DNA of 64,000 nucleotides from contig NZ_PJRN01000001.1 of assembly GCF_002930105.1 (NCBI RefSeq), forward strand, positions 1 through 64,000, in the 5' to 3' direction. The notes beneath the pieces were generated by a model. It was not told where the DNA came from. It made no database searches and saw only the letters and a program-made list of their open reading frames with translations. Source of the DNA: Billgrantia saliphila. Its GTDB lineage: Bacteria > Pseudomonadota > Gammaproteobacteria > Pseudomonadales > Halomonadaceae. This document shows, in pieces, positions 27,845 through 36,920 of the stretch (position 1 is the stretch's first letter; every line of letters begins with the position of its first letter). The position numbers and the translations under genes were made by a program.

Positions 27845-28327
27845 CTAAGGTGTCGTGCCAAGCCCTGACAGCGGCAGGGGGCCATTCTCCTTGACCGTGC
27901 GAAGTGCAAAACTGCTGTCAACCGAGACCACCATGGAAAGCTGCTGGAGCCAGCGCAGCCAGGCCTCGAAGCTGCGGAAATCCCCCGTGATCACCTGTAG
28001 CTGGTAGTCGAAGGCGCCGGACAAGGCATGACAGTGAATCACTTCCGGCTGGTCGCGTATGGCCGACTCGAACGCTTCGCTTGCGTGAGCCTGATGGTCG
28101 AGCCGCACCCGGACGAAGGCTGTCAGCGACAGTTCCAGCATGTCCTTGTCCAACTCGGCGCGGTAGCGGGTGATCAAGCCGGCTTGCTCGAGTCGGCGTA
28201 TGCGGCGTGCGCAGGGGGAGGGCGACAGGTTGACCAGCTCGGCCAACTCGGCGGTCGTCAGACGGGCATCTTGCTGCAGAGCTTCAAGCAGCATGCGGTC
28301 GATGCGGTCGAGTTTCAGATTGCGCAT
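27845..28327 (-). CDS. Lrp/AsnC family transcriptional regulator
   Basis: A 160-residue feast/famine regulator. The winged helix-turn-helix is LDRIDRMLLEALQQDARLTT to LSPSPCARRIRRLEQAGLIT, and the C-terminal RAM domain (SLTAFVRVRLDHQA, then VIHCHALSGAFDYQLQVITGD) binds an amino acid effector. GAGG lies nine bases before the ATG. It is upstream of, and codirectional with, the NDUFA9-like gene. The regulon and ligand are unknown. Confidence 0.92.
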   Translation of the reverse strand: MRNLKLDRIDRMLLEALQQDARLTTAELAELVNLSPSPCARRIRRLEQAGLITRYRAELDKDMLELSLTAFVRVRLDHQAHASEAFESAIRDQPEVIHCHALSGAFDYQLQVITGDFRSFEAWLRWLQQLSMVVSVDSSFALRTVKENGPLPLSGLGTTP

Positions 28328-28563
28328 GGCGGTGCCTCGTCAATGTGGCGTTTCGATATTCCTTGGCTGATACCGCTAAACCTTCCCTCAAGTCTGGCGA
28401 ATGCGAGCCGCACTCGCCAGTCAATCCATCGCTACGCATGCCAGAGAAGGTTGACGTACGACGAGCCTCGCGCCGTTCGGGCAGATGGCTCCGATTTCGC
28501 CGCGTCCCTCTGCACCGCTTAGGGAAGCGTTGAGGCCCGGATAGGTGGGGCGAGGCATTCTTG

Positions 28564-28569
28564 TATAAT
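28564..28569 (+). promoter_or_regulatory. Candidate -10 element for the EAL protein gene
   Basis: A perfect TATAAT lies 53 bp before ATG 28622. No good -35 is 16-18 bp upstream, so activator help or an extended element would be needed. Its closeness to ATG 28577 (RNA would begin almost on it) favours the later start. Confidence 0.35.
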
Positions 28570-28621
28570 CTTCAGGATGATAAAAACCATAACGAAACCT
28601 GTCATCAGGGATGGGGGGAGC

Positions 28622-30352
28622 ATGATACGCAAGGGAACGAGTTCTGGGGTCTGGCTGGCCCTGGAGAGCCGGTGGCAGGCTTGCCCCGCTGCGCTGCGCC
28701 ACTTGCTGCGAGGCCTGATGCTGGCAGCACTGCTGGCGCTGGGCACGGCCCTTGTCTATGTCACGGGGGGGACGCGTTATGCCTACCCTTACCTGATGCT
28801 GATCCCGGTGCTGCTGGCCGGGGCCTGGTATACCTGGAAGGGCTCCCTGGCGGTCGCGTTCGCTGCGGGATTGCTGATGGCGATGATGCCGCTCTCGGCG
28901 GCAACCGGCGAAGCGCAGACGGTGCTCAACTGGTTGATCCGACTGGGTCTGTATCTGATTATCGGCGGCTTTGCCGGAGGTCTGTTCGAACGCCTGCAGC
29001 AGAGCCGAATCAACATGGAACTGGCGGCACGCACCGACCCGCGCGCCGGGCTGCCCAACGATATCGCCCTTGAATCGGACCTGGCCTGCTGGTTGCGGCG
29101 CCATCCCCGACAGGACGGTCGCAAGGTCGGTCTGGTGCTGGTACGCCTCGACGATCTCGATGACGTTATCGAGGCGCTGGGCGCCGACGCTTCCGACGCG
29201 CTGGCGGTGGCGATGAGCGAACGCTTTTCGCGCCTCGGCCCTAATCTGGCCGGTTGCTATCGTCTCAGCGACGGCGAACTGATGTTGCTGTTCTGGCCAG
29301 TCGAGCGCGAGGAACTCGAACGCCTTGCCCTGCGTGTGGTGGAGCTGGGGGAGGACAACCTGGTGGTGCTTGGCGTGCCGCTACGAGTTCAACTGGTGCT
29401 CGGCAGCACCCTTCAGCAGCGCGAGCAGGATACGCCGGGGAGTCTGATCCGCGAGGCGCGGATTGCCATGCTGGCGGCCTCGGAGAAGCATCGCTCGCAT
29501 TGCCATTTTCAACCCTCCTTCGCGCGGCGCAGCGTGCAAAACGTGAAGTTGATCGCCCGGGTACGGCGCGGGCTCGAACAAGGCGAATTCGAACTGCATT
29601 ACCAGCCCAAGGTGCGTCTGGGGGATGGCCGGATCAACGGCTGCGAAGGGCTGATTCGCTGGCGCGACGAAAGCGGGTCCCTGGTGTCGCCCGGGCTGTT
29701 CATGCCCAAGGTCGAGAACACCACATTGATTGCCCCGGTGACGCGTTTCGTATTGAACGAAGCCTGCGATTTTGCCTTGCGCTACGGTAACCGCGTCAGT
29801 ATCAACTTCTCGGTGCGCAACCTGATGGACGACGTGCTGGTGGAGGAACTCAGACAGCGCGTTCAAGAGTCCGGGCTGGATCCCTCCCTGCTCGAGATCG
29901 AGATTACCGAAAGCGCGTTGATGCACGATCTGTTTGCCGCCAAGCTGGCGCTGGAGCGAATGTGCGGCTTTGGCATTCATGTTAGCGTCGATGACTTCGG
30001 CACCGGCTTTTCCTCCTTCGAGTACCTGCGTCACTTGCCGATCACCGGGCTCAAGATCGATCGCGCCTTCGTCAGCGGGCTCGAGCAAGATGCCCGGGCG
30101 CGCAAGTTAATGGCGTGCCTGATCGAAGTGGGACACGCCCTGGACCTGGAAGTCACCGCCGAAGGCGTCGAGACGGAACCGCAGCATCACATTTTGCGCG
30201 AACTGGGCTGCGATCAGGCCCAGGGGTTTCTCTACGCCAAGGCCATGCCGGCCGATGACCTGCTCCATTGGTGCCGCGAGCGCGAACGGCGCTTGCGCCA
30301 GGGTGATCCGCTGGTACCCGCTCGACATCAGCGGCCCGCCTCATTTCGTTGA
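28622..30352 (+). CDS. Membrane GGDEF-EAL protein, probable c-di-GMP phosphodiesterase
   Basis: A 576-residue inner-membrane signalling protein. Residues about 25-125 contain four hydrophobic segments. Residues about 140-300 form a GGDEF domain whose active motif has decayed to LSDGELMLLF, so it cannot make c-di-GMP. The C-terminal EAL domain carries GCEGLIRW (E-G-L for E-A-L), the asparagine of INFSVRN, EIEITES, the metal motif VSVDDFGTGFSS, LKIDRAFV and AEGVE, so phosphodiesterase activity is likely. The start is uncertain between 28577 and 28622. Confidence 0.85.
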   Translation: MIRKGTSSGVWLALESRWQACPAALRHLLRGLMLAALLALGTALVYVTGGTRYAYPYLMLIPVLLAGAWYTWKGSLAVAFAAGLLMAMMPLSAATGEAQTVLNWLIRLGLYLIIGGFAGGLFERLQQSRINMELAARTDPRAGLPNDIALESDLACWLRRHPRQDGRKVGLVLVRLDDLDDVIEALGADASDALAVAMSERFSRLGPNLAGCYRLSDGELMLLFWPVEREELERLALRVVELGEDNLVVLGVPLRVQLVLGSTLQQREQDTPGSLIREARIAMLAASEKHRSHCHFQPSFARRSVQNVKLIARVRRGLEQGEFELHYQPKVRLGDGRINGCEGLIRWRDESGSLVSPGLFMPKVENTTLIAPVTRFVLNEACDFALRYGNRVSINFSVRNLMDDVLVEELRQRVQESGLDPSLLEIEITESALMHDLFAAKLALERMCGFGIHVSVDDFGTGFSSFEYLRHLPITGLKIDRAFVSGLEQDARARKLMACLIEVGHALDLEVTAEGVETEPQHHILRELGCDQAQGFLYAKAMPADDLLHWCRERERRLRQGDPLVPARHQRPASFR

Positions 30353-30358
30353 GGCGGG
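30335..30358 (+). terminator. Hairpin overlapping the stop codon of the EAL gene
   Basis: An 8-bp perfect GC-rich stem (30335-30342 with 30351-30358) surrounds the stop TGA at 30350-30352. A T-containing tract follows about 12 bases later, so this is a possible but weak terminator separating the EAL gene from the suf promoter. Confidence 0.45.
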
Positions 30359-30461
30359 TAGCTAGGCGTTCCGTTTTCTCCCTCTCCATCACTCACGTGC
30401 CGTCGTCGCGCTATCGGCGCGCCATCTGCCGTGGGCAGAGGCAACGATGATTCCTATTTAT

Positions 30462-30480
30462 GAGAATGATTGTCGTTTTT
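30462..30480. promoter_or_regulatory. Fur-box-like site upstream of the suf operon
   Basis: Counted by eye, 13 of 19 bases match the classical Fur box, including the core GA-AATGAT and TC-T. The site lies 53 bp before the proposed -35 of the Rrf2 gene. Iron repression of suf by Fur is established in several bacteria, and this position would suit it. Confidence 0.6.
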
Positions 30481-30532
30481 GATGGAAACGGCAGCGAACG
30501 TGCCTGCAACGTGCCGCATTTCTGTCTGGGTC

Positions 30533-30561
30533 TTCACATCGAATTCATACAGGACTAAAAT
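30533..30561 (+). promoter_or_regulatory. Promoter of the suf operon
   Basis: TTCACA (30533-30538), 17-bp spacer, TAAAAT (30556-30561). The start of RNA would be about 50 bases before the ATG of the Rrf2 gene. The -10 is embedded in the IscR-type dyad. Confidence 0.55.
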
Positions 30562-30571
30562 GGTCCGAAAT
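30547..30571. promoter_or_regulatory. IscR type-1-like operator at the suf promoter
   Basis: The 25-bp site fits the E. coli IscR type-1 consensus in its core GACT-(A/T-rich)-GTC and in its flanking ATA; the inner dyad is GGAC-N7-GTCC. It overlaps the -10, an arrangement that would repress transcription. The first gene of the operon encodes an Rrf2-family protein, so autoregulation by that [2Fe-2S] protein is the likely meaning. Confidence 0.6.
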
Positions 30572-30617
30572 GGAGATCAGGGTATCGGCTCTCGCCGCGG
30601 AACCCCAGGAGACAGGC

Positions 30618-31082
30618 ATGCTGAAGCTTTCCCGCCTGACCGACTATGCCGCCGTGATCATGGCGCAGATTGCTCGCCATCCGGAGCAGTCCCATGCTGC
30701 GGCGGAGCTGGCCGAGGCCGTGCAACTGCCGCATCCAACGGTCAGCAAGACACTGAAGATGCTGGTTCGGGCGGGGCTGCTTGAATCGCGCCGCGGGGCA
30801 CAAGGTGGCTATTCCCTGGCTCGGCCGGCATCGAGGATAACGGCGATCGACATCATCACAGCGATCGAAGGGCCGGTGGCGATGACCGAATGTAGCCACG
30901 CCGAGGGGGACTGCGACCTGCTGGCCACTTGCGGCGTTTCCGACAACTGGCAGCGCGTGTCGCTGGCCGTTCGCACCCTGCTCGACAGCGTGACCCTGGC
31001 CCACTTGGCCGATACTGCGCCGATCAAGCTGCCGGTGCAGCTACCCATACAGAGCGTGAGCCTGGCCGTCGACACGGCCTGA
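30618..31082 (+). CDS. SUF-system Rrf2 family Fe-S regulator
   Basis: A 154-residue Rrf2/IscR-family regulator. The N-terminal winged helix is [20 protein letters not shown] to [32 protein letters not shown]. Three cysteines (Cys92, Cys99 and Cys105) are spaced as in IscR's [2Fe-2S] site. It should sense Fe-S status and control the operon it heads. ATG 30618 has AGGAG eight bases upstream and starts the conserved domain, unlike the upstream ATG 30570. sufB follows after 70 bp. Confidence 0.92.
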   Translation: MLKLSRLTDYAAVIMAQIARHPEQSHAAAELAEAVQLPHPTVSKTLKMLVRAGLLESRRGAQGGYSLARPASRITAIDIITAIEGPVAMTECSHAEGDCDLLATCGVSDNWQRVSLAVRTLLDSVTLAHLADTAPIKLPVQLPIQSVSLAVDTA

Positions 31083-31152
31083 GCCACCGAACCGGATTCA
31101 TTACCCGAGGCGAGTTCGCTCGCCGGCCCAACCGCCCGGGAGGGGAGAGACC

Positions 31153-32595
31153 ATGGCAAGTCAGGAAATGGAACAGCTGGTTCGTCGCGAATACAAAGAA
31201 GGGTTCGTGACGGACATCGAGAGCGATACGGTCCCGCCGGGGCTCGATGAGAGCGTCATCGCCTTCATCTCCAACAAGAAGGGCGAACCCGAGTGGATGC
31301 TCGAATGGCGTCTCAAGGCCTACCACCAGTGGCTCAAGATGACGCCACCCTCGTGGGCGCACCTGGACTATCCGCCTATCGACTACCAGGGGATCTCCTA
31401 CTACAGCGCGCCCAAGCGGCCCGAGGACCGTCCCCAGAGCCTCGACGAGGTCGACCCCAAGCTGCTCGAGACCTATGAGAAGCTGGGCATTCCGCTGCAC
31501 GAGCGTGCCGCGCTGGCTGGCGTGGCGGTGGATGCGGTGTTCGATTCCGTTTCGGTGACCACCACCTTCAAGGAGAAGCTGCACGAGGCGGGCGTGATCT
31601 TCAGCTCGATCTCCGAGGCGATCCGCGACTACCCGGAGCTGATCAAGCAATACCTGGGCACGGTGGTGCCGGTGGCGGACAACTTCTTCGCCGCGCTCAA
31701 CTCGGCGGTGTTTACCGACGGTTCCTTCGTCTTCGTGCCCAAGGGCGTGACCTGCCCAATGGAGCTTTCCACCTACTTCCGTATCAACGCCGCCAACACC
31801 GGTCAGTTCGAGCGCACCCTGATCATCTGCGAAGAGGGTGCCCAGGTATCGTACCTGGAGGGCTGCACCGCGCCGATGCGCGACGAGAACCAGCTCCACG
31901 CCGCTGTGGTCGAGCTGGTGGCATTGGACGACGCCTATATCAAGTACTCCACGGTGCAGAACTGGTATCCCGGCGATGAAGACGGCAAGGGCGGCATCTA
32001 CAACTTCGTCACCAAGCGTGGCGACTGCCGCGGCGACCGTTCGCGCATCAGCTGGACCCAGGTCGAGACCGGCTCCGCCATCACCTGGAAGTACCCCTCC
32101 TGCGTGCTGCGCGGGAAGGACAGCATCGGCGAGTTCTACTCGGTGGCGGTGACCAACGGTCGCCAGCAGGCCGATACCGGTACCAAGATGATTCACATCG
32201 GCGAGGGGTCGCGCTCCTATATCGTTTCCAAAGGCATCTCCGCCGGCCGCAGCAACCAGTCCTACCGGGGATTGGTCAAGATCGGCCCGCGGGCCAAGGG
32301 AGCGCGCAACTTCACCCAGTGCGACTCGCTGCTGATCGGCGACCAGTGCGGCGCACACACCTTTCCGTACCAGGAGATCGGCAACAGCACCGCGACCATC
32401 GAGCACGAGGCGACCACCTCCAAGATCGGCGAGGACCAGCTGTTCTACTGCCAAAGCCGCGGTATTTCGGAGGAGGATGCGGTGAGCATGATCGTCAACG
32501 GCTTCTGCAAGGACGTGTTCCAGGAGTTGCCGATGGAGTTCGCGGTGGAGGCGGAAGCCCTGCTGAACGTCACCCTCGAAGGAGCTGTGGGCTAA
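31153..32595 (+). CDS. sufB: Fe-S cluster assembly scaffold protein SufB
   Basis: A 480-residue SufB, the scaffold subunit of the SufBC2D complex that builds [4Fe-4S] clusters in the cytoplasm. Marks include the N-terminal [20 protein letters not shown], the core ECHK-type cysteine segment [20 protein letters not shown] and [20 protein letters not shown]; the C-terminal segment [20 protein letters not shown] follows. Length matches the family. A GGAGGGGAGAG ribosome binding site lies just before the ATG. The gap to sufC is unusually long (see separate entry). Confidence 0.97.
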   Translation: MASQEMEQLVRREYKEGFVTDIESDTVPPGLDESVIAFISNKKGEPEWMLEWRLKAYHQWLKMTPPSWAHLDYPPIDYQGISYYSAPKRPEDRPQSLDEVDPKLLETYEKLGIPLHERAALAGVAVDAVFDSVSVTTTFKEKLHEAGVIFSSISEAIRDYPELIKQYLGTVVPVADNFFAALNSAVFTDGSFVFVPKGVTCPMELSTYFRINAANTGQFERTLIICEEGAQVSYLEGCTAPMRDENQLHAAVVELVALDDAYIKYSTVQNWYPGDEDGKGGIYNFVTKRGDCRGDRSRISWTQVETGSAITWKYPSCVLRGKDSIGEFYSVAVTNGRQQADTGTKMIHIGEGSRSYIVSKGISAGRSNQSYRGLVKIGPRAKGARNFTQCDSLLIGDQCGAHTFPYQEIGNSTATIEHEATTSKIGEDQLFYCQSRGISEEDAVSMIVNGFCKDVFQELPMEFAVEAEALLNVTLEGAVG

Positions 32596-32783
32596 GGAAA
32601 CGGCTGCGCGACCTGTACGGCGTTGAGCGCGGATTCGGGAGTGCAAGTTTACAGTCGTAAACTCCGCTTTTCTTTACCGCGCTCGCCTTGTCCAGGCGCC
32701 GCTCGCCCGTTTCGCTGGGTTCGCTGAAGGACATCATTTACCGAGTCGCGATGACGGCTCGCAGAATCGAAAAGGTATTCAAG
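32596..32783 (+). other. Long sufB-sufC spacer with an internal hairpin
   Basis: A 188-bp spacer interrupts an otherwise overlapping operon. It contains a hairpin, AGTTTAC-AGTC-GTAAACT (32646-32663), followed by CCGCTTTTCTTT, which looks like an attenuator or an mRNA processing or stability element. In-frame upstream starts for sufC (32688, 32751) exist but would add unconserved residues. Confidence 0.5.
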
Positions 32784-33536
32784 ATGCTCGAAGTCAAGGA
32801 TCTGCACGTCACGGTGGAAGGCAAGGAAATCCTCAAGGGTCTCAACCTGACCATCAACGCCGGGGAAGTGCACGCCATCATGGGGCCCAACGGGGCCGGC
32901 AAGTCGACCCTGTCGGCGGTGATCGCGGGCAAGGAGGGCTACGAGGTCACCGGAGGCACGATCACCTTCGAGGGTCAGGACGTGCTGGAAATGGAAATCG
33001 AGGAGCGTGCCCAGGCCGGGCTGCTGCTGGGCTTCCAGTATCCCGTGGAGATCCCGGGGGTCAAGAACATCTACCTGCTCAAGGCGGCGCTCAATGCCCA
33101 GCGCGAGGCGCGCGGCGAGGACGAGATCCCCGCTCCCGAGTTCCTGAAACTGGTCAAGGAGAAGCTGGCGCAGATGAAGATGGACGCCAGCTTTCTGCAA
33201 CGCGCCGTCAACGAGGGTTTCTCCGGCGGTGAGAAGAAGCGCAACGAGATCCTGCAGATGCTGGTATTGCAGCCCAGGCTCGCCATGCTCGACGAAATCG
33301 ACTCCGGGTTGGATATCGACGCCATGCGCGTGGTGGCCGATGGCGTCAACAGTCTGCGCGCCGAGGATCGCGGCATTCTACTGGTGACCCATTACCAGCG
33401 CCTGCTCGATTACATCGTACCCGACCGGGTCCATGTGCTGGTCGAAGGCCGTATCGCCAAGAGCGGTGATGCCGAACTGGCGCGCGAACTCGAAGCCCGC
33501 GGTTACGACTGGGTAGTGGAGGAAACTGCCGCATGA
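32784..33536 (+). CDS. sufC: Fe-S cluster assembly ATPase SufC
   Basis: A 250-residue ABC-type ATPase that powers the SufBCD scaffold. Walker A is GPNGAGKST, signature FSGGEKKRNE, Walker B LAMLDEIDSGLD, and the H-loop is LLVTHYQRLL, all intact. Length fits SufC (about 250), supporting ATG 32784 (first residues MLEVKDLHV). sufD overlaps its end by ATGA, so translation is coupled. Dimers of SufC bind SufB and SufD. Confidence 0.97.
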   Translation: MLEVKDLHVTVEGKEILKGLNLTINAGEVHAIMGPNGAGKSTLSAVIAGKEGYEVTGGTITFEGQDVLEMEIEERAQAGLLLGFQYPVEIPGVKNIYLLKAALNAQREARGEDEIPAPEFLKLVKEKLAQMKMDASFLQRAVNEGFSGGEKKRNEILQMLVLQPRLAMLDEIDSGLDIDAMRVVADGVNSLRAEDRGILLVTHYQRLLDYIVPDRVHVLVEGRIAKSGDAELARELEARGYDWVVEETAA

Positions 33537-34912
33537 GCGATGTCGAACAGCAGTCAAGCGAGGTGAAGACCTTTCTCGACCGTCTCGTCGAGCGCAACGC
33601 GAGCCGTGCCGAATCGCAAGGGCCAGAGCCGACCTGGATCGCCGCACGGCGCCAGGCGGGGGCTGCACGCTTCGAGGCGCTCGGCTTTCCCACCCGTCGC
33701 AACGAGGCGTGGAAGTATACCGACGTGCGCGCCATTGCTCGCGGCGACTTCGAGCTGACCGATAGCGCCGAGTTCTCGCCCGCGTCGGCGGCGGCGATCA
33801 CGCTGCCCGTCGAGGCCTATCGTCTTACCTTCGTCGACGGCGTGTATTCGGGGGCGCTCTCCGATCTGGGCGATTTGCCGAGCGGAGTGGCGGTACTGCC
33901 GCTGTCCCAGGCGCTGGCCGAGAACCACGAGGCCGTCGGTGGCCCGCTGGGGCGGCTCACCGGGGTCGAGTTCTCGCCCTTCTCGGCGCTCAATACCGCC
34001 TTCATGGAGGAAGGCGCCGTGGTGCGCCTGGCACCGGGTAGCGTGGTGGAGAAGCCCATCGTGCTGCAGTTTCTGTCGCGGGCCAACGCCAAGCCGGTGA
34101 TGAGCCATCCGCGCATACTGGTCGAGGCCGGCGCACGCAGTCAGGCGACGCTGATCGAACACCACGTCGGTGAGAGCGAGGCGGCCAACTTCACCAACCT
34201 GGTGGCTGAGCTGCTGCTCGACCGGGGTGCCATCCTGACCCACTACAAGCTGCAGGAGGCACCGCTCGGCGATTTGCACGTGGCCAGCATTCACGTTGAG
34301 CAGGGCCGCGACAGTCGCTACACCTCGTTCAACCTGAACCTGGGCGGTGGCCTGGTGCGCAACGACCTGATAAGCGAACTCAACGGCGAGGGGGCCGAGG
34401 CCAACTTCTACGGACTGTTCTATGGTCAGGGACGTCAGCATATCGACAACCATACCCTGGCCAATCACAACGCTCCGCGCACCTTCTCCAACGAGAACTA
34501 CAAGGGCATTCTCGACGACCGCGCCCGCGGTGTGTTCAACGGCAAGGTGGTGGTCAAGCGCGACAGCCAGAAGATCGAAGGCTTCCAGAGCAACGCCAAC
34601 CTGCTGCTCTCCGACCGTGCCGAGATCGACGCCAAGCCGGAACTCGAGATCTATGCCGATGACGTCAAGTGCTCCCACGGCACTACCACGGGGCAGCTCG
34701 ACGAGGAAGCCGTGTTCGCCCTGCGTACCCGCGGTATCGATGAGCAGACCGCTCGCGGCCTGCTGACCCTGGCCTTCGCCGGCGAGGTGATGGAGCAGGT
34801 GAGCCTGGATGCCATCGCCGAGCGCGTGGAGCTGGCCGTGGCCGGCAAGCTGCCGGAGCGCTTCAACCTGGCCGGGCTGGTGGAAGCCGCCATGGCCCTG
34901 CACGACGAGTGA
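33533..34912 (+). CDS. sufD: Fe-S cluster assembly protein SufD
   Basis: A 459-residue SufD, paralogue of SufB and third part of the SufBC2D scaffold. The right-handed beta-helix core is clear (VEAGARSQATLIEHHVGESE, then DRGAILTHYKLQEAPLGDLH). The conserved histidine that works with SufB in cluster formation lies near the segment ADDVKCSHGTTTGQLDEEAV. It starts within the last codons of sufC and its stop lies 15 bp before sufS. Confidence 0.96.
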   Translation: MSDVEQQSSEVKTFLDRLVERNASRAESQGPEPTWIAARRQAGAARFEALGFPTRRNEAWKYTDVRAIARGDFELTDSAEFSPASAAAITLPVEAYRLTFVDGVYSGALSDLGDLPSGVAVLPLSQALAENHEAVGGPLGRLTGVEFSPFSALNTAFMEEGAVVRLAPGSVVEKPIVLQFLSRANAKPVMSHPRILVEAGARSQATLIEHHVGESEAANFTNLVAELLLDRGAILTHYKLQEAPLGDLHVASIHVEQGRDSRYTSFNLNLGGGLVRNDLISELNGEGAEANFYGLFYGQGRQHIDNHTLANHNAPRTFSNENYKGILDDRARGVFNGKVVVKRDSQKIEGFQSNANLLLSDRAEIDAKPELEIYADDVKCSHGTTTGQLDEEAVFALRTRGIDEQTARGLLTLAFAGEVMEQVSLDAIAERVELAVAGKLPERFNLAGLVEAAMALHDE

Positions 34913-34926
34913 GCGAGGAGAACGCG

Positions 34927-36186
34927 ATGAACCACCTGGCCACCGAGCGCGCGCTCGACGTCCCGGCCCTCGACGTGGCCGGGATTCGCGCCCAGTTTCC
35001 GATCCTCGAACGGCAGGTGCACGGCCGTCCGCTGGTCTACCTGGACAACGCGGCGACCAGCCAGACGCCGCTGGCGGTAATCGACGCCTTTCGCGATTAC
35101 TACAGCCGTTACAACGCCAACATTCATCGCGGCCTGCATACCCTGGCCGATGAGGCGACTGCGGCATACGAGGCGACTCGCGAAACGGTTCGTGGCTTTG
35201 TCAATGCCGCGGACCGGCGCGAGATCGTCTTCACCCGCGGCACCACCGAGGCAATCAACCTGGTGGCCAATAGCTGGGGGCGCGCCAATCTGAAGGCGGG
35301 AGACGAGGTGCTGGTCTCACTGCTCGAGCACCATTCCAATATCGTGCCGTGGCAGCTGCTGGCCGACCAGCTCGGCATCGTGGTCAAGGTGATCCCGGTG
35401 GACGAGCGTGGTGTGCTCGACCTCGATACCTACCGTCGGCTTTTCACCGAGCGCACCCGGCTGGTGGCGGTGAATCACGTCTCCAACGCCTTCGGCACCG
35501 TCAATCCGGTGCGCGAGCTGGCGGCCATTGCGCACCAGAACGGTGCCCGAATCCTGGTCGACGGCGCCCAGGCAGTGCCGCACCAGAAGGTCGACGTGCG
35601 TGAGGTCGATGCCGACTTCTACGCCTTCTCGGGTCACAAGGTCTACGGACCCACCGGCGCCGGGGTGCTCTACGGCAAGGCCGAGCTGCTCGAGGCGATG
35701 CCGCCGTGGCAGGGTGGCGGCGAGATGATCAAGAGCGTCTCGTTCGACGTGCCTACCACCTTCGCCGACGTTCCGCACAAGTTCGAGGCGGGTACGCCGG
35801 CCATCGCCGAGGTAATTGCCTTGGGCGTGGCGCTCGACTGGGTCAGCGGTGTGGGAATCGAGCGCATCGGCGCCTGGGAAGCGACGCTGCTGGAGCGTGC
35901 CACCACAGCCGTATCGCATATCGACGGGCTGCGCCTGCTGGGAACGGCGCCGGACAAGGCCGGCGTGCTCTCCTTCGTGGTCGAGGGGGCGCACTCGCAG
36001 GACATCGCCCTGCTGATCGACCAGCTGGGCGTGGCGATTCGCACCGGCAACCATTGCGCCCAGCCATTGCTGGCGCACTTCGGCGTGACGGCGACCTGCC
36101 GAGCATCATTCGCCGTCTACAACACCCTGGAAGAGGTCGAGGTCTTCGCCGAGTCCCTCGAACGTGTCATTGGAATGGTGCGCTAA
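34927..36186 (+). CDS. sufS: Cysteine desulfurase SufS
   Basis: A 419-residue pyridoxal-phosphate enzyme that removes sulfur from cysteine as an enzyme-bound persulfide for the SUF pathway. YLDNAATSQTP opens the fold, the cofactor lysine lies in YAFSGHKVYGPTGAGVLYGK, and the catalytic cysteine is Cys377 in IRTGNHCAQPL, a class II (SufS) arrangement with a short loop. Class II enzymes need SufE or SufU as sulfur acceptor, and neither is in this operon. ATG 34927 has AGGAG six bases upstream; an in-frame GTG at 34909 is less likely. Confidence 0.96.
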   Translation: MNHLATERALDVPALDVAGIRAQFPILERQVHGRPLVYLDNAATSQTPLAVIDAFRDYYSRYNANIHRGLHTLADEATAAYEATRETVRGFVNAADRREIVFTRGTTEAINLVANSWGRANLKAGDEVLVSLLEHHSNIVPWQLLADQLGIVVKVIPVDERGVLDLDTYRRLFTERTRLVAVNHVSNAFGTVNPVRELAAIAHQNGARILVDGAQAVPHQKVDVREVDADFYAFSGHKVYGPTGAGVLYGKAELLEAMPPWQGGGEMIKSVSFDVPTTFADVPHKFEAGTPAIAEVIALGVALDWVSGVGIERIGAWEATLLERATTAVSHIDGLRLLGTAPDKAGVLSFVVEGAHSQDIALLIDQLGVAIRTGNHCAQPLLAHFGVTATCRASFAVYNTLEEVEVFAESLERVIGMVR

Positions 36187-36188
36187 GC

Positions 36189-36761
36189 ATGTCGACCATC
36201 GAACAGATCGCCAGCCTCGAGAAAGGGCAGACGTTACCGCTGCAGCGCGATGTCGATGCCATTTCCATTCCCTTCGGCAAGACGGTGACCCTGCCGGAAG
36301 ACAGCGTGGTCAGCGTAATGCAGGCCAAGGGCAGCTCGGTCAGCGTCGGCTACGAGGGGCGCCTCTATCTCATCGAGGGCAGCAATCTGGACGCCCTGGG
36401 GCTTGAACCGCTGCCCCGGCCGACCCTGCCCGAGGATGCCGGCGACGAGGAGATCGAGCAGTTCGTCTGGGACCAGCTTCGCACCTGTTTCGATCCCGAG
36501 ATACCGGTCAATATCGTGGACCTGGGGCTGGTCTATGGCTGCCGTATCGAGCGCCTGATCAGCGGCGAGCGCATCGTCACCATCCGCATGACGCTCACGG
36601 CGCCGGGCTGCGGCATGGGCGACGTTATCGCCGCCGATGCGCGCAACAAGATTCTGGGGGCTCCTCAGATCAGCCGTGTGCACACCGAAATCGTCTTCGA
36701 TCCGCCCTGGAGCCGTGAGATGATGAGCGACGAGGCGAAGCTCGAGCTCGGCATGTTCTGA
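36189..36761 (+). CDS. sufT: Fe-S protein maturation factor SufT (DUF59/MIP18)
   Basis: A 190-residue SufT. An N-terminal beta domain (GQTLPLQRDVDAISIPFGKT) precedes the MIP18/DUF59 domain, which has RTCFDPEIPVNIVDLGLVYG and LTAPGCGMGDVIAADARN; this domain helps deliver clusters to target proteins under high demand. The start lies two bases after the sufS stop. It is the last gene of the operon; no intrinsic terminator is obvious afterwards. Confidence 0.92.
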   Translation: MSTIEQIASLEKGQTLPLQRDVDAISIPFGKTVTLPEDSVVSVMQAKGSSVSVGYEGRLYLIEGSNLDALGLEPLPRPTLPEDAGDEEIEQFVWDQLRTCFDPEIPVNIVDLGLVYGCRIERLISGERIVTIRMTLTAPGCGMGDVIAADARNKILGAPQISRVHTEIVFDPPWSREMMSDEAKLELGMF

Positions 36762-36920
36762 CTGCAAGCCAGAACCGCGGCTGCGCTCACAATCCGCTGC
36801 GAGGCGCCGCCACCCATCGAGTCGGCTGGCATGTGGCCCCGCTCCGTGATGGCTAGGCTTGGAGCTTCGCTTTCGATACGAGTCTGTGCTTGCGGTACCT
36901 TTTCCTGGTTCGGGACATCG

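Noticed and set aside
31024-32646. 540-codon open frame antisense to sufB
   Set aside because: Antisense shadow; sufB on the other strand is unmistakable.
33554-35167. 537-codon open frame antisense to sufD and sufS
   Set aside because: Crosses two real genes in reverse and has no recognisable motifs.
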